From Alphaproteobacteria bacterium (lineage in GTDB: Bacteria; Pseudomonadota; Alphaproteobacteria; Micavibrionales; Micavibrionaceae): a stretch of DNA of 64,000 nt. A model generated the notes under the pieces. It saw nothing but the letters and a program-made list of their open reading frames with translations, searched no databases and was not told the origin of the DNA. Positions 8,720-17,874 of the stretch are shown here, in pieces. Made by a program: the position numbers and the translations under genes. The stretch spans positions 62,001 to 126,000 of the forward strand of contig JAGYOK010000001.1 of the NCBI GenBank assembly GCA_018399685.1, given 5' to 3'. The stretch's first letter is position 1, and every line of letters starts with the position of its first letter.

Positions 8720-9367
8720 TTACCCTTTACTCCCGCTGATCTTGCTTTCTGTTCCAGACAGTAACCGCTGGATATTTTCTTTATGTCGTAACCATACAAA
8801 AATTGTAATCGCAGCACAAATCACAGCAGTTGATCCGCCATAAATGAAGTACGTTGCAATAGGAGCTACAGCTACGGCACATAATGCGGATAGAGAAGAA
8901 TAACGGGTTGTGAAAGCAACGACCAACCAAGTCGCAATAGCAATTAGACCGCTATAAGGTACAGCGGCAAGAAGTACACCCAATGTTGTTGCAACACCTT
9001 TTCCACCCTTAAATTTAAGCCATATAGGGAAGCAATGGCCGATTATTGCACCAATACCGCTAATGATCGCTATAACAATAGACATCTCCGCGCCCCACAT
9101 TTCACTGTATTGCATAGCAGGAAAACCGCCAAACAGGATCAAAATTGGAATACTGCCTTTGCCCATATCGGTGAGTAAAGTGGCAACAGCCAATAGCTTA
9201 TTTCCTGTCCTTAGCACATTTGTAGCGCCAATATTATTGGAGCCAATCTTACGGATATCTCCATAACCGGCAGCATAGGACAGGATCAAACCAAAAGGAA
9301 TTGATCCTGCTACATAACCAACGCTAAAGGGAATTAGAATCAGATTAAACAAGCTTTCCCAGTCCAT
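8720..9367 (-). CDS. plsY: Glycerol-3-phosphate acyltransferase PlsY
   Basis: Inner-membrane acyltransferase that moves the acyl group from acyl-phosphate to glycerol-3-phosphate, the first step of phospholipid synthesis. The family motifs are all visible: SIPFGLIL, then GSNNIGATNVLR, then GHCFPIWLKFKGGKGVAT. Five or so hydrophobic segments span the 215 residues, which is the usual length. It is 15 bases downstream of pyrB and in the same direction. In many alphaproteobacteria pyrC lies between pyrB and plsY; here it is missing. Confidence 0.95.
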   Translation of the reverse strand: MDWESLFNLILIPFSVGYVAGSIPFGLILSYAAGYGDIRKIGSNNIGATNVLRTGNKLLAVATLLTDMGKGSIPILILFGGFPAMQYSEMWGAEMSIVIAIISGIGAIIGHCFPIWLKFKGGKGVATTLGVLLAAVPYSGLIAIATWLVVAFTTRYSSLSALCAVAVAPIATYFIYGGSTAVICAAITIFVWLRHKENIQRLLSGTESKISGSKG

Positions 9368-9382
9368 ATCAACCTCTTTTAA

Positions 9383-10294
9383 TCATTTAGTAAGTAACAA
9401 ATCCAGCACCGCCATACGGGCATAAACGCCGTTTTCGACCTGTTTTGCCATGCGGCTATATTTCATATCATCGGCCAGTTCGCCAGAAATTTCGATCCCG
9501 CGATTCATTGGGCCAGGGTGCATAACCATAACATCTGGCTTAGCCGCTTTCAGGCGCTCGTGAGTCAAACCGTAATTCTTGAAATAAGTGTCATCATCAG
9601 GGAGTCCCTTTTTATCTGCTATGCGCTCTTTTTGAACGCGCAGCATCATCACCACGTCGCAATCATCAATGCCTTCATCAAGTGAATCGTAGTATGTTAT
9701 TCCCTTTACCGGCATTTTTTCCGGCTTAAAGAAATCCGGAGCAACAAAACGTAAATTAGCACCCATTTTGGTCAGTAAATGAGCATTAGAGTTGGCCACT
9801 CGGCTATGCGAAATATCTCCACAAATTGCTACGTTCAAGCCTTTCAACGAGCCCTTTTCCTGTATCATCGTTAAAGCATCTAGTAAGGCTTGTGTAGGGT
9901 GTGCGCGATAGCTATCTCCAGCATTAATAACCGGACATTCCATGCGCTCGGCCACCTTGATAGGTGCGCCATATTCGCTGTGACGAATCACAACCGCGTC
10001 GGGCTTCATAGCGCCTAAAGTATCAATGGTGTCTTGAAAACTCTCATTTTTGTTAAGCGAACTAACGCCAGCGTTCCAGTTTATAAGCTCTGCGCCTAGC
10101 CTTAAAGCGGCAAAATTAAAAGACGTCACCGTCCGTGTTGAATTCTCAAAAAATAAAGTCATAACGACTTTGTCTTTTAGCTTTTCTCGATCCCATTCTC
10201 CGCCGTTAAGGGCGTCTGCGTAAAACTGCGCCAAGTCTAAGATTTCTTTGATCTCACTTACGCTAAGTTCGTCTATGTCAAGTAGATGCTCCAT
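9383..10294 (-). CDS. pyrB: Aspartate carbamoyltransferase catalytic subunit
   Basis: Catalyses carbamoyl phosphate plus aspartate to N-carbamoylaspartate, the committed step of pyrimidine synthesis. The carbamoyl-phosphate loop is FFENSTRT near residue 50. The second half carries HPTQALLDALT and HPGPMNRGIE, which complete the active site, and the 303 residues are the standard length. There is no pyrI gene next to it, so regulation by a classical regulatory subunit is not suggested. A GGGAAAGAAC stretch before the ATG is a plausible ribosome binding site. It heads the minus-strand series pyrB-plsY-dprA-topA-rnr. Confidence 0.95.
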   Translation of the reverse strand: MEHLLDIDELSVSEIKEILDLAQFYADALNGGEWDREKLKDKVVMTLFFENSTRTVTSFNFAALRLGAELINWNAGVSSLNKNESFQDTIDTLGAMKPDAVVIRHSEYGAPIKVAERMECPVINAGDSYRAHPTQALLDALTMIQEKGSLKGLNVAICGDISHSRVANSNAHLLTKMGANLRFVAPDFFKPEKMPVKGITYYDSLDEGIDDCDVVMMLRVQKERIADKKGLPDDDTYFKNYGLTHERLKAAKPDVMVMHPGPMNRGIEISGELADDMKYSRMAKQVENGVYARMAVLDLLLTK

Positions 10295-10381
10295 GTTCTT
10301 TCCCGTCCACGTTGTTAATTCTCAATGATGTTATGCAATATCAGGAAATGCACTGGTTTTATTTCAATGTCCAGTAGATTC

Positions 10382-10891
10382 TTAAAACAACCCTTGTATG
10401 AATGTGTGGTATTTGAGTGCGGCACAAACAATAATTCCAACAATAAAGCCCGGTCCCGCTGGGATAGAAAGAGTGTTAAACGGAACCTTTTTCTTCATCA
10501 CAAAACGCGAATAAAAAATAATACCTAAGCCATGAAAAACACCCGCCAACGCACCAAGTGCCATGGCAAGGAAAATATATTCGCTACCCAGCCATATTCC
10601 TGCCGCTCCGATGAGCTTAACATCGCCAATACCCAGTGTATCAATGCCATAAAACTTGTTTCCAAAGCTGCGAATCACTAATAATAGACTACTGCTTAGA
10701 ACGGTGGCTATAAACAGATCCAGGGGGTGAGCTTCGCTAAAACCACTTATAATATGAAAAGCCAGACCGGCAAAAAAGAACTGGAGGACATAACGATTCG
10801 GCAGCAGGCGCGTCTTCAGGTCTATACAAAAAAGCAAAACCAAAATAAAAAGAGAATAAATTATTACAGATACTAAGGCGAAAGAGGTCAT
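10382..10891 (-). CDS. A24-family prepilin peptidase (short, CpaA/TadV type)
   Basis: Membrane aspartyl protease that cleaves the leader of prepilin-like proteins at the inner membrane. The two catalytic Asp motifs are visible: CIDLKTRLLPN near residue 24, and GIGDVKL (the GxGD motif) near residue 85. Six or so hydrophobic segments make up the 169 residues. The N-methyltransferase domain of PilD is absent, so processed pilins may be left unmethylated, as with CpaA/TadV enzymes. It is divergent from the response regulator and the pilus-like series that begins 130 bases away, so it is the obvious processing enzyme for the prepilin-like proteins at 19.6-21.1 kb and 54 kb. This link is inferred from position. 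Confidence 0.88.
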   Translation of the reverse strand: MTSFALVSVIIYSLFILVLLFCIDLKTRLLPNRYVLQFFFAGLAFHIISGFSEAHPLDLFIATVLSSSLLLVIRSFGNKFYGIDTLGIGDVKLIGAAGIWLGSEYIFLAMALGALAGVFHGLGIIFYSRFVMKKKVPFNTLSIPAGPGFIVGIIVCAALKYHTFIQGLF

Positions 10892-11025
10892 AAATTGTGT
10901 TATAACACAATTTGTTTGTTATTAAGATTCTATTTACGCTTCATTTATGATGTCCGTCATGTAATTTTGTGACTGATAAAAGATGCAGAAAAAGCTATAA
11001 ATTAACTACAGGATGATAGATTAAA

Positions 11026-11397
11026 GTGAGCCAGAAAAATATTCTTGTTATTGAAGATAATGATTTTGTTCGAATGCAGCTTTGCCGCTTTTTGATCGAT
11101 GAAGGGTTTGAAGCGCTCGAAGCAATCGATGGAGAGCAAGCACTTTATATTCTGTCTGGTAATAGCATTGATATGATCGTAGCAGATGTGCGCATGGAAC
11201 CAGTAAATGGTTTTGAGTTAATCAGCGTTCTGCGCGGGCAGGGAAACAAAACACCGGTTCTTGTTGTCACAGGTGATGAAAATGCTGATATTCTAAGCGA
11301 GGCTTCCAGGCTAGGTGTTGCGGCGGTACTAAAGAAACCGGTACAAAAAGAACGGTTGATTAAATCAGTTTCACGTATTTTGAACGTGGAAAAATAA
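11026..11397 (+). CDS. Single-domain response regulator
   Basis: A lone CheY-like receiver domain with no output domain (123 residues). The acidic pocket is VIEDND at residues 8-13. The phospho-acceptor Asp is D54 in VADVRMEP. The conserved Lys is in LKKPVQKE near residue 104. The start is GTG, with AGGATGA upstream at a long spacing. It comes just ahead of the secretin gene and is divergent from the prepilin peptidase, so it may control assembly or direction of the pilus-like machine by protein contact. A hybrid kinase closes the other end of the cluster and could be its partner; that is inference. Confidence 0.87.
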   Translation: MSQKNILVIEDNDFVRMQLCRFLIDEGFEALEAIDGEQALYILSGNSIDMIVADVRMEPVNGFELISVLRGQGNKTPVLVVTGDENADILSEASRLGVAAVLKKPVQKERLIKSVSRILNVEK

Positions 11398-11469
11398 GAT
11401 GCCGGATGCTACATTTAAAGACGTGTTTGAATTAATGTCAGATATAAACGACAAGGTTTAGAGGTTAGT

Positions 11470-12906
11470 TTGCTGCTATCAGTGAGGAGTTTCTCCTCGG
11501 TTTTCTTATTATATTTATTTGGCGCGCTCTTGGGGTTGGGGGCGTGCTCACCCGTAGATATACCTGGTGCTCGCAACTTGTCGATTCCTTCCCCTACAAT
11601 GGCCGCACAGCGCAAGGATGCGGTTAATGAAAAATCCGATAGTGTTATATATTTACCACTTGGCAGCGATGTTCTGGTTCCTAAAACGGCTTCTGGTATC
11701 GGGCTGCCAAAAGAGATTGTCGGGCCGTTTGAGCTTCGCTCTGAAACTGTGGCAGGCGCGCTACAGTTGATCTTAGCCGACTACGAAGTCTCGATGGCTT
11801 TTGAAAGTGATGAGGCATTTTCTCGCACAATTACCGTAGCAAATTTGCACGGGCCGCTCAGTAGAGTGGTGAAGCGTGTATGCAGTCTGGCTGATTTGTA
11901 TTGTTCTTATGATGACGGGTTGCTGGTTGTTAAGGAAACTCAAACATTTACTGTTACCGTACCCCCTGTAGGAGGAGAGACAGATATTTTGAGTTCTTTG
12001 GCAACCGGGGTTCAGGCAATTACGGGAACTTCTCCCATTACCGAATCTTCAACCCGCACCATTATCTATGAGGCCACGAACAGAACGGCAGAGCTTGCGG
12101 AGCGTTACTTTCAGCGAGTACGGGCGAGTACGGCATTGATTGTCTTCGAGGTCTATATTTGGGAAGTTTCATTGAATAGTGGAAATTCTACAGGAATTGA
12201 TTGGGAGGGTATAGATTCTATCGGAAAATATACAACAGGCATAAACATTTCCGGCGGAGCTAATGCTAACTATTCACCAATCAGTATAGGCCTTCCGACA
12301 ACGGGAGGGTTCTCCTTCGGATCAAACGATGTTTTTGAGTTTATATCTTCATTCGGCGCTGTTAAGACAATTTCACAGCCGCAAATTACCGTACTTTCTG
12401 GGGCTCAGGCAAGTTTACGTGCGGCAGATACGGTGAATTACGTGTCTGCACTCACGCGTTCAACTGATAACGGAGAGGTGACTGTTTCTACGGAAACTGA
12501 TTCGGTAGATACAGGGTTTACGCTTACTATTTCAAGTAACTGGGACAATGCAACGGTTTATGGAACCATTAAAATTTCTTTAGAGGAATTTAGAGGCTTC
12601 CAGAATTTTGATGCAGACGGCACAACGCTGCAATTACCTGAAACTACCGAAAGAGAGCTTTCAACACAGGTTCGGATCCGTCCCGGTGATTCGTTGCTGA
12701 TAGCAGGATTGGTGCGGGAAAGTGATGAGTTTAGCTCTGATGGTATCGGATTCGATATGCCGTTTTTTCCAACATCCAGAACTGCTGAAAAAGCAAATAC
12801 AGAGCTTGTATTTCTTCTAAAACCACGTGTTATAGTATACACATCCGAGGGTGTTGGCAGTGGTGGTGGCAGTGAAATATATGCCGATGATATGAATCGC
12901 TATTAG
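11470..12906 (+). CDS. Type IVb pilus / type II secretion-like secretin lipoprotein
   Basis: Outer-membrane secretin that forms the exit pore. A TTG start is preferred because GAGG lies 5 bases upstream and the resulting N-terminus is a lipoprotein signal (hydrophobic stretch then LGLGAC, Cys26). The middle region (ETVAGALQLILADYEVS) looks like an N-type periplasmic ring domain. The C-terminal half has the secretin signature (TISQPQITVLSGAQASL) and ends with GDSLLIAGLV and TELVFLLKPRVI, the usual last beta strands. A lipidated secretin of about 480 residues resembles PilN/BfpB of type IVb pili more than the large PilQ. It precedes the ATPase and platform genes in one direction. The tail is Gly/Ser-rich. 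Confidence 0.87.
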   Translation: MLLSVRSFSSVFLLYLFGALLGLGACSPVDIPGARNLSIPSPTMAAQRKDAVNEKSDSVIYLPLGSDVLVPKTASGIGLPKEIVGPFELRSETVAGALQLILADYEVSMAFESDEAFSRTITVANLHGPLSRVVKRVCSLADLYCSYDDGLLVVKETQTFTVTVPPVGGETDILSSLATGVQAITGTSPITESSTRTIIYEATNRTAELAERYFQRVRASTALIVFEVYIWEVSLNSGNSTGIDWEGIDSIGKYTTGINISGGANANYSPISIGLPTTGGFSFGSNDVFEFISSFGAVKTISQPQITVLSGAQASLRAADTVNYVSALTRSTDNGEVTVSTETDSVDTGFTLTISSNWDNATVYGTIKISLEEFRGFQNFDADGTTLQLPETTERELSTQVRIRPGDSLLIAGLVRESDEFSSDGIGFDMPFFPTSRTAEKANTELVFLLKPRVIVYTSEGVGSGGGSEIYADDMNRY

Positions 12907-13141
12907 ATCCTGACCTTAAAATTTCTATCATTATTTTGAGGGGTAATGTGCAAGGATATGTATCCTAAAGTATATAACGTACAGCGGAAATACCTTGTAT
13001 AGACCACGTACAGACGCCAAATAAAACTATTTTTCCACATATATGTGATATATTATCTTTTTTGGTTACAAATCCCTATGTTTCTGTAAATATTGTGTAT
13101 AATAATAAGGGGTTATTGCTGTCCACAAAAGTTCAATAAAG

Positions 13142-14758
13142 ATGCGTTCGCACAAGTTTAAAATAATTGCTTTTTTTATTATCGTCTTAGCTATAATTCT
13201 GGACGCAGAAGGTGCTTTTGCACAGTATAGGGGTTTTGATTCACCAACATCACGTATGTCTGGTGGATCATCTTTCGGACTAATTCCCGTCAAGTCATTA
13301 ATTGACGGAGGATCGATCCCTGTTGGTGCTTCTGCACAAGTCGTTGTTTTATTCCGCAACGAGGGGGCGCAGGATGTTGAGACAGGTCTTATAAACCTGT
13401 ATCCGTCTTCAAATATAACCGCGGATATTTCGCTAAACCAGTGCGCAACCGGCCTTTCTTCCGGCGCTGAGTGCGCTGTAGCTATATCGGTAAAAGGGCT
13501 GCAAGCAGGAGCATGGCGCCTTGAAATGCTTATGCGCCATTCAGGGCGTACTCGGCTTGTAACTGCAACAGTTTCAGGCAAAGTGGAGGCCGGTTCAGAT
13601 AGCTCAAATCGCCTTTCTAGTGATATTGAGGCTATCCCGGACAGTCTGGATTTTGGTTCACTTAGCTCCAGCCAAACCCTGATCAAATCGATTATTTTGC
13701 GCAATACAACATCCAGTACTGTTAATATCTCCGAAGTCGCGATGAATGCCGCCGATAGTGCCGGTTACGTTGTAGAAACAGACTGCTCTGAGTTAAAAGC
13801 GGGGCAGGCGTGTATTGCAACAATTGTCTGGGCTCCGAAAAGAACCGGCCCGGCTACCGGTGTTCTTATTATTCGTCATGACGGGCCAACAGCATTAACC
13901 AGCATTGCAATAAAAGGTGAGTACAAGCCTGATGATGTGGAAGAGGCCGAAGGATTTCCTGAAGCAGTACCCGGGCGCGGTCTCCTTGTGTCTTCCCAAA
14001 CAGAATTTGATTTTGGTGATAACATTTCCTCAGCCTCAACAATGACGGTTTCGCTTGTTAACACAGGAGATACTGCGTTGACATTGGGAGAGGTTAAGAT
14101 TTCTGGTGGTGATAATGGTTTAACACTGGCCAACACAGGCTGCTCTGAAGGTTTGGAGTTAAACCCTATTGAAGCCTGCCCTCTTACTTTGACATGGTCG
14201 CCAACGCGTCTGGGTAGTGTCGTTGACGATGTTCAGGTTGTTCACAATGGTGCGCGTGGCATTCTTGTTCTTCCCGTGAGAGGGGAAGCAACAGCAACAG
14301 TAAGCCAGGATCAAAAGGCAATTGTGATTAGCTCGAATGGTAAAAGGGTGCAAAGCGTGGTTAGTAATGAAAATGCCAAGTCTTCAAATGATAATTCCGC
14401 AACAAAGGAAGCTGAAAAGACGAAGACTTCTAAAAAAGCAAAGCCTGCCACTTCTGCATCTTCTTCAACAAGTTCTATGAATTCATCAAGCGCCCTTGAC
14501 GGCCTTGTTATCACATCTTTTTCAGCAAGCCGGGCAATAGTAAATGGCCCCGGGGGGAGCCGTCTGGTGTTTGATGGTGAACCTATTATGTTTGGCGGGG
14601 TTATATGGGATGTAAGTATCCAGAAGAATGGCATTGAGTTTATTAGCGAAACAAGCCGTGTATTACTTCTGTTTGATCGTTCTTTGTCTTCGGTTAATCG
14701 TGTAACCGGGCAATCCTCCAATAGCAAGTCTTCAAGCTCTTCATCGTCCGGTGGCTAA
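13142..14758 (+). CDS. Secreted protein with Ig-like (choice-of-anchor/ASPM-SPD2-Hydin-like) repeats
   Basis: Periplasmic or surface protein with a clear signal peptide, probably cut near AFA-QY at residue 27. Three or four similar beta-sandwich repeats follow. Each has a pattern such as DFGSLSSSQTLIKSIILRNT followed by a Cys pair in a 'C...GxxC' arrangement, seen as CSELKAGQAC and as CSEGLELNPIEAC. These look like ASPM/SPD-2/Hydin or choice-of-anchor D modules. A Ser/Lys-rich linker leads to a small C-terminal domain (GGSRLVFDGEPIMFGGVIWDV) which recalls the PilP/GspC homology region that binds secretins. The extreme C-terminus is a Ser run. It lies between secretin and ATPase genes, so it may join the secretin to the inner-membrane parts. 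The function is inferred; I know no named orthologue. Confidence 0.7.
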   Translation: MRSHKFKIIAFFIIVLAIILDAEGAFAQYRGFDSPTSRMSGGSSFGLIPVKSLIDGGSIPVGASAQVVVLFRNEGAQDVETGLINLYPSSNITADISLNQCATGLSSGAECAVAISVKGLQAGAWRLEMLMRHSGRTRLVTATVSGKVEAGSDSSNRLSSDIEAIPDSLDFGSLSSSQTLIKSIILRNTTSSTVNISEVAMNAADSAGYVVETDCSELKAGQACIATIVWAPKRTGPATGVLIIRHDGPTALTSIAIKGEYKPDDVEEAEGFPEAVPGRGLLVSSQTEFDFGDNISSASTMTVSLVNTGDTALTLGEVKISGGDNGLTLANTGCSEGLELNPIEACPLTLTWSPTRLGSVVDDVQVVHNGARGILVLPVRGEATATVSQDQKAIVISSNGKRVQSVVSNENAKSSNDNSATKEAEKTKTSKKAKPATSASSSTSSMNSSSALDGLVITSFSASRAIVNGPGGSRLVFDGEPIMFGGVIWDVSIQKNGIEFISETSRVLLLFDRSLSSVNRVTGQSSNSKSSSSSSSGG

Positions 14759-14806
14759 CCGGTAAGAAGGGTAATATTGTTTTTATGAAAAATCTGGGTC
14801 AGTGTA

Positions 14807-16615
14807 ATGAGTGAGAACCCTCCATCACAGGAGCCAAATAACGAAGCGCCTAAAGCGCCTGGCGAAGAAGTAAAAGCCTCTCTGGCAATAAACCCTGACA
14901 GGGGTGCTATGACCAGAGAGCAATTAGCAATACGTCGTCGTGAGAAGGCAAAAGAGGGACGTGAGCGTTACCTAGATATGGTTCAACGCGAGCGTGTAAT
15001 GTTGCTGGAGCAGGGAATTGCCCGCTCTACGGAGCAGCTATTGGATATGGCCGGTGCGGTCACTTCTACAGAAGACGATGAAGAGGCAATTAAAGATCGC
15101 GCTACCGGCGATCAGTTGCGCTCTATTTTACCGGTCCAATCATGGCTCCCGCTGCGTATCCATTTGATAGGATTAAAAGACGGTGTTTTGACTATTGCGC
15201 CATTGTACGAGATGCAAGATCGCCAGATAGAGGCGCTCATGTCTACGGCAAAGCGCAGTGGTTTCCGTGTGGATAAGGTGGAAATCGAGATATGGGATCG
15301 TAAAGAGCTTACCGACACCCTGCGGGCTGTGCATGATTTGTCCGCCGATCGGTGTGAAAAAACACTTTCTCAATGGCTTGGAGATATTGATAATGGCCTG
15401 CTTTTAAACCAGTTTCAGCGTGACATGCTGGCAGAAGCTTTGCAAATGCGCGCATCCGACATTCATCTTGTACATGATAATACCCCCGAAACACCAAACT
15501 GGATTCAATACCGTATCGATGGGGATTTGCTGCCGATGCATCTTTTGCCCGCCGATTCGATGGCTCGTTTGACAACATTGCTCAAAAGGGATGCAGGGCT
15601 GAACTTTGGTGATCGTGTTACCCCGAAAGACGGACGCTTTGGGTTTCAATGGCAGGGACGCTCTATTGATGTTCGTGTGGCCGCTGGGCCGCATGCTCAG
15701 GATGGTGAAAAGATTACTTTGCGTTTGCTTGATCGTGCATCACTAAAAGGATTTGATGACCTTTTCCGTCGCCATCTGGACGTTGCGGATTCTTTATCAA
15801 AACTTCTTTCTCCGGAAATCAAAGGTGCGGGCGGATTGATTTTGCTATCCGGGCCGACCGGCTCTGGTAAAACAACAACGCTCTACGCGTGTGTTCAGCA
15901 TATTGACAGGCGCCGCAAACATGTACTTACGATTGAAGATCCGATTGAATATGAACTGCGTTACGCTACGCAATGGCAAGTTAGGCACGGCATGGCCGGT
16001 GGAGAATTTGCAGATCTGATCCGCGCTGCCATGCGTCATGACCCTGATTATATTGTTATCGGGGAAATGCGTGACCCTGATACAGTAGAGACATCGCTGC
16101 GCGCCGCGGAATCCGGGCATACTGTTATTTCTACGGTGCACGCAGATACTGCTTTGCAAACTTTTGAGCGCTTGCGCTCACTCATCCCCGCCACGCGTGA
16201 GCGTTCATCAACCTATACATTGGCGCAACAGGTTGGAGCCATTTTAAACCAGCGGCTGGTACGAACACTTTGTCAGGGTTGTGCACACACAAAGAGGGCG
16301 GGCGAGGTACTAAGCCCGGATATTTTAGAGCATGTTGGTTTGGACAAGAATCAGGAAGTACGATTACATAACTCTAGCGGTTGTGATCTATGCAGCCGTA
16401 CAGGTATTTCAGGCCGAACACTTCTTCTGGATGCATTATTGATTAATTTACCCCCTTCGCAGCGTAACGAGATATATGAGGCTTTGTTGCTTAATGTTAA
16501 CAATATTAAAAATATCGACGGGGTTTTGGTTTATTCGCGTAAAGATGGTTTACTGGATCTGGTCGTTTCAGGGATGGTCGATCCGATTGCCGCAATTTCA
16601 TATCTTGATGAATAA
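14807..16615 (+). CDS. GspE/PilB-type secretion ATPase
   Basis: Cytoplasmic hexameric ATPase that powers pilus or pseudopilus assembly. Walker A is GPTGSGKTTT at about residues 349-358. Aspartate-box and Walker B features lie around VIGEMRDPDTVE near 417, and the His box is STVHADTALQTFERL near 444. A zinc-binding tetracysteine motif is present (CQGC near 488 and CDLC near 526), typical of GspE/PilB assembly ATPases and missing from PilT retraction ATPases. The N-terminal part of about 200 residues is charged and does not obviously match the usual GspE N-domain. At 602 residues it has a normal length. No PilT-like gene lies nearby, so retraction is not suggested by this locus. Confidence 0.93.
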   Translation: MSENPPSQEPNNEAPKAPGEEVKASLAINPDRGAMTREQLAIRRREKAKEGRERYLDMVQRERVMLLEQGIARSTEQLLDMAGAVTSTEDDEEAIKDRATGDQLRSILPVQSWLPLRIHLIGLKDGVLTIAPLYEMQDRQIEALMSTAKRSGFRVDKVEIEIWDRKELTDTLRAVHDLSADRCEKTLSQWLGDIDNGLLLNQFQRDMLAEALQMRASDIHLVHDNTPETPNWIQYRIDGDLLPMHLLPADSMARLTTLLKRDAGLNFGDRVTPKDGRFGFQWQGRSIDVRVAAGPHAQDGEKITLRLLDRASLKGFDDLFRRHLDVADSLSKLLSPEIKGAGGLILLSGPTGSGKTTTLYACVQHIDRRRKHVLTIEDPIEYELRYATQWQVRHGMAGGEFADLIRAAMRHDPDYIVIGEMRDPDTVETSLRAAESGHTVISTVHADTALQTFERLRSLIPATRERSSTYTLAQQVGAILNQRLVRTLCQGCAHTKRAGEVLSPDILEHVGLDKNQEVRLHNSSGCDLCSRTGISGRTLLLDALLINLPPSQRNEIYEALLLNVNNIKNIDGVLVYSRKDGLLDLVVSGMVDPIAAISYLDE

Positions 16616-16639
16616 GATTAGTTTTTTAGGTAGCAATAT

Positions 16640-17860
16640 ATGCAGCAATGGTTAGTAGAAATAGCTTACGAAACACGTACAGGTGCTAAAAAAGTGACGG
16701 AAGCTTTCTTTTTGCCCACCATTGATGATGTGCGCGCTGCTGTGACAAAAAAAGGAGGATATGTCTTAAATGTTCGCCCTTATTCTCGTTCTCCGTTGGA
16801 GCGCCTTCTGGCTAAATCCACATGGTGGCAGGTACGGCTTTTGCGTGGAATTCAGTTCAGGACACAAACGGCTTCGCCAGGTGTGGCACTGTGGAAAATT
16901 ATTCAGGCAGAAGATAATCCGCGCAGGCAAAATATTTTGGCACCTGCGAGGGAGGCTCTCACACGCGGCCTTGGCGTTATAGAAGCGCTTAAAGCTTTGA
17001 ATATCTTTGATCATGGAACATTGGCTATTTTAGCGGGTTCTGAACAGGCTAACAAGCTTAGTGAGGGGATCCCTCACGCTATCCAATCCATCACTGAAAA
17101 ACGAAAAAATACCCGTGCAGTGGTCGGGACGCTTGCATGGCTAGGATTTGATGTGTTCTCTATCGTTAGTTCCCTGTGGGCAGGTAAAGGGATGGTCTTA
17201 AGCTGGTTTAGAGACAATAGACCAGTAGATCCAGTGGAGCGCGAAAGTTTTGATCTTGTAGTAAATAATCTGGAAATCATATGGGATGTTCTTATATGGG
17301 TCGCAGTATCTTTTGGTGTCATTATGGCGTGGTGTGTTTTTTCATTTTGGATAAACCGCGGAAAAAAAGACTGGCCTACAGCCAGATTTGTTAGGATTAT
17401 TCCATTGATCGGCTCTTATTTGCGAGATCTGGCTTTTGCCGATTCAATGATGGCAGCTGCGCGTATGATACGTGGACGTGTGCAAATTGACATTGCTTTG
17501 AATCAATCAGAAGAGGCCTCCAGCGTACCGGAAGTGGGAGAATACTGGCGGGAAGCATCCAAAAATCTCGATCGTGGTATTGGCCTTGGAGTTGCTCTTG
17601 ACCGGAAACCTCTAAGACGTAGCGAGCGCCTTGAATTAGCAGGCTTGTCCGATCTCGGACAAGTTGCTACAGTCATGGAATCAATTGCCGAAATGAGGGC
17701 ATCTTCTGCAAGAACCAGACACAAATTCATCGTTTGGATTGCATTTGCTTTGACAGGCGTATTCCTTGCGGTAGCTTTCGGTAGTGCTATTTACGCTCTA
17801 ACTGTTATGAATATGAGTATGGATTCTATGATGGGTGGTTTGATGCAAGGAGCTATGTAA
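16640..17860 (+). CDS. GspF/PilC-type inner-membrane platform protein
   Basis: Polytopic inner-membrane protein of the type II secretion F family, which passes ATPase motion to the growing pilus. The protein has 406 residues. It shows two cytoplasmic helical domains separated by membrane segments: one near residues 165-190, one near 215-240 (WDVLIWVAVSFGVIMAWCVF), and one at the C-terminus (FIVWIAFALTGVFLAVAFG). The repeated GspF domain is seen by the two similar stretches around GVALWKIIQAEDN and IRGRVQIDIALNQSEEAS. The C-terminus ends in a Met-rich tail. It starts 24 bases after the ATPase and so is almost certainly in the same operon. Confidence 0.85.
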   Translation: MQQWLVEIAYETRTGAKKVTEAFFLPTIDDVRAAVTKKGGYVLNVRPYSRSPLERLLAKSTWWQVRLLRGIQFRTQTASPGVALWKIIQAEDNPRRQNILAPAREALTRGLGVIEALKALNIFDHGTLAILAGSEQANKLSEGIPHAIQSITEKRKNTRAVVGTLAWLGFDVFSIVSSLWAGKGMVLSWFRDNRPVDPVERESFDLVVNNLEIIWDVLIWVAVSFGVIMAWCVFSFWINRGKKDWPTARFVRIIPLIGSYLRDLAFADSMMAAARMIRGRVQIDIALNQSEEASSVPEVGEYWREASKNLDRGIGLGVALDRKPLRRSERLELAGLSDLGQVATVMESIAEMRASSARTRHKFIVWIAFALTGVFLAVAFGSAIYALTVMNMSMDSMMGGLMQGAM

Positions 17861-17874
17861 GGATAAAGGCAAAT

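Noticed and set aside
11399-11461. 20-codon ORF between the receiver and secretin genes
   Set aside because: Too short, no ribosome binding site of its own; the GAGG at its end serves the secretin start.
13066-13704. 212-codon minus-strand ORF
   Set aside because: Antisense shadow of the Ig-repeat protein; low-complexity translation.
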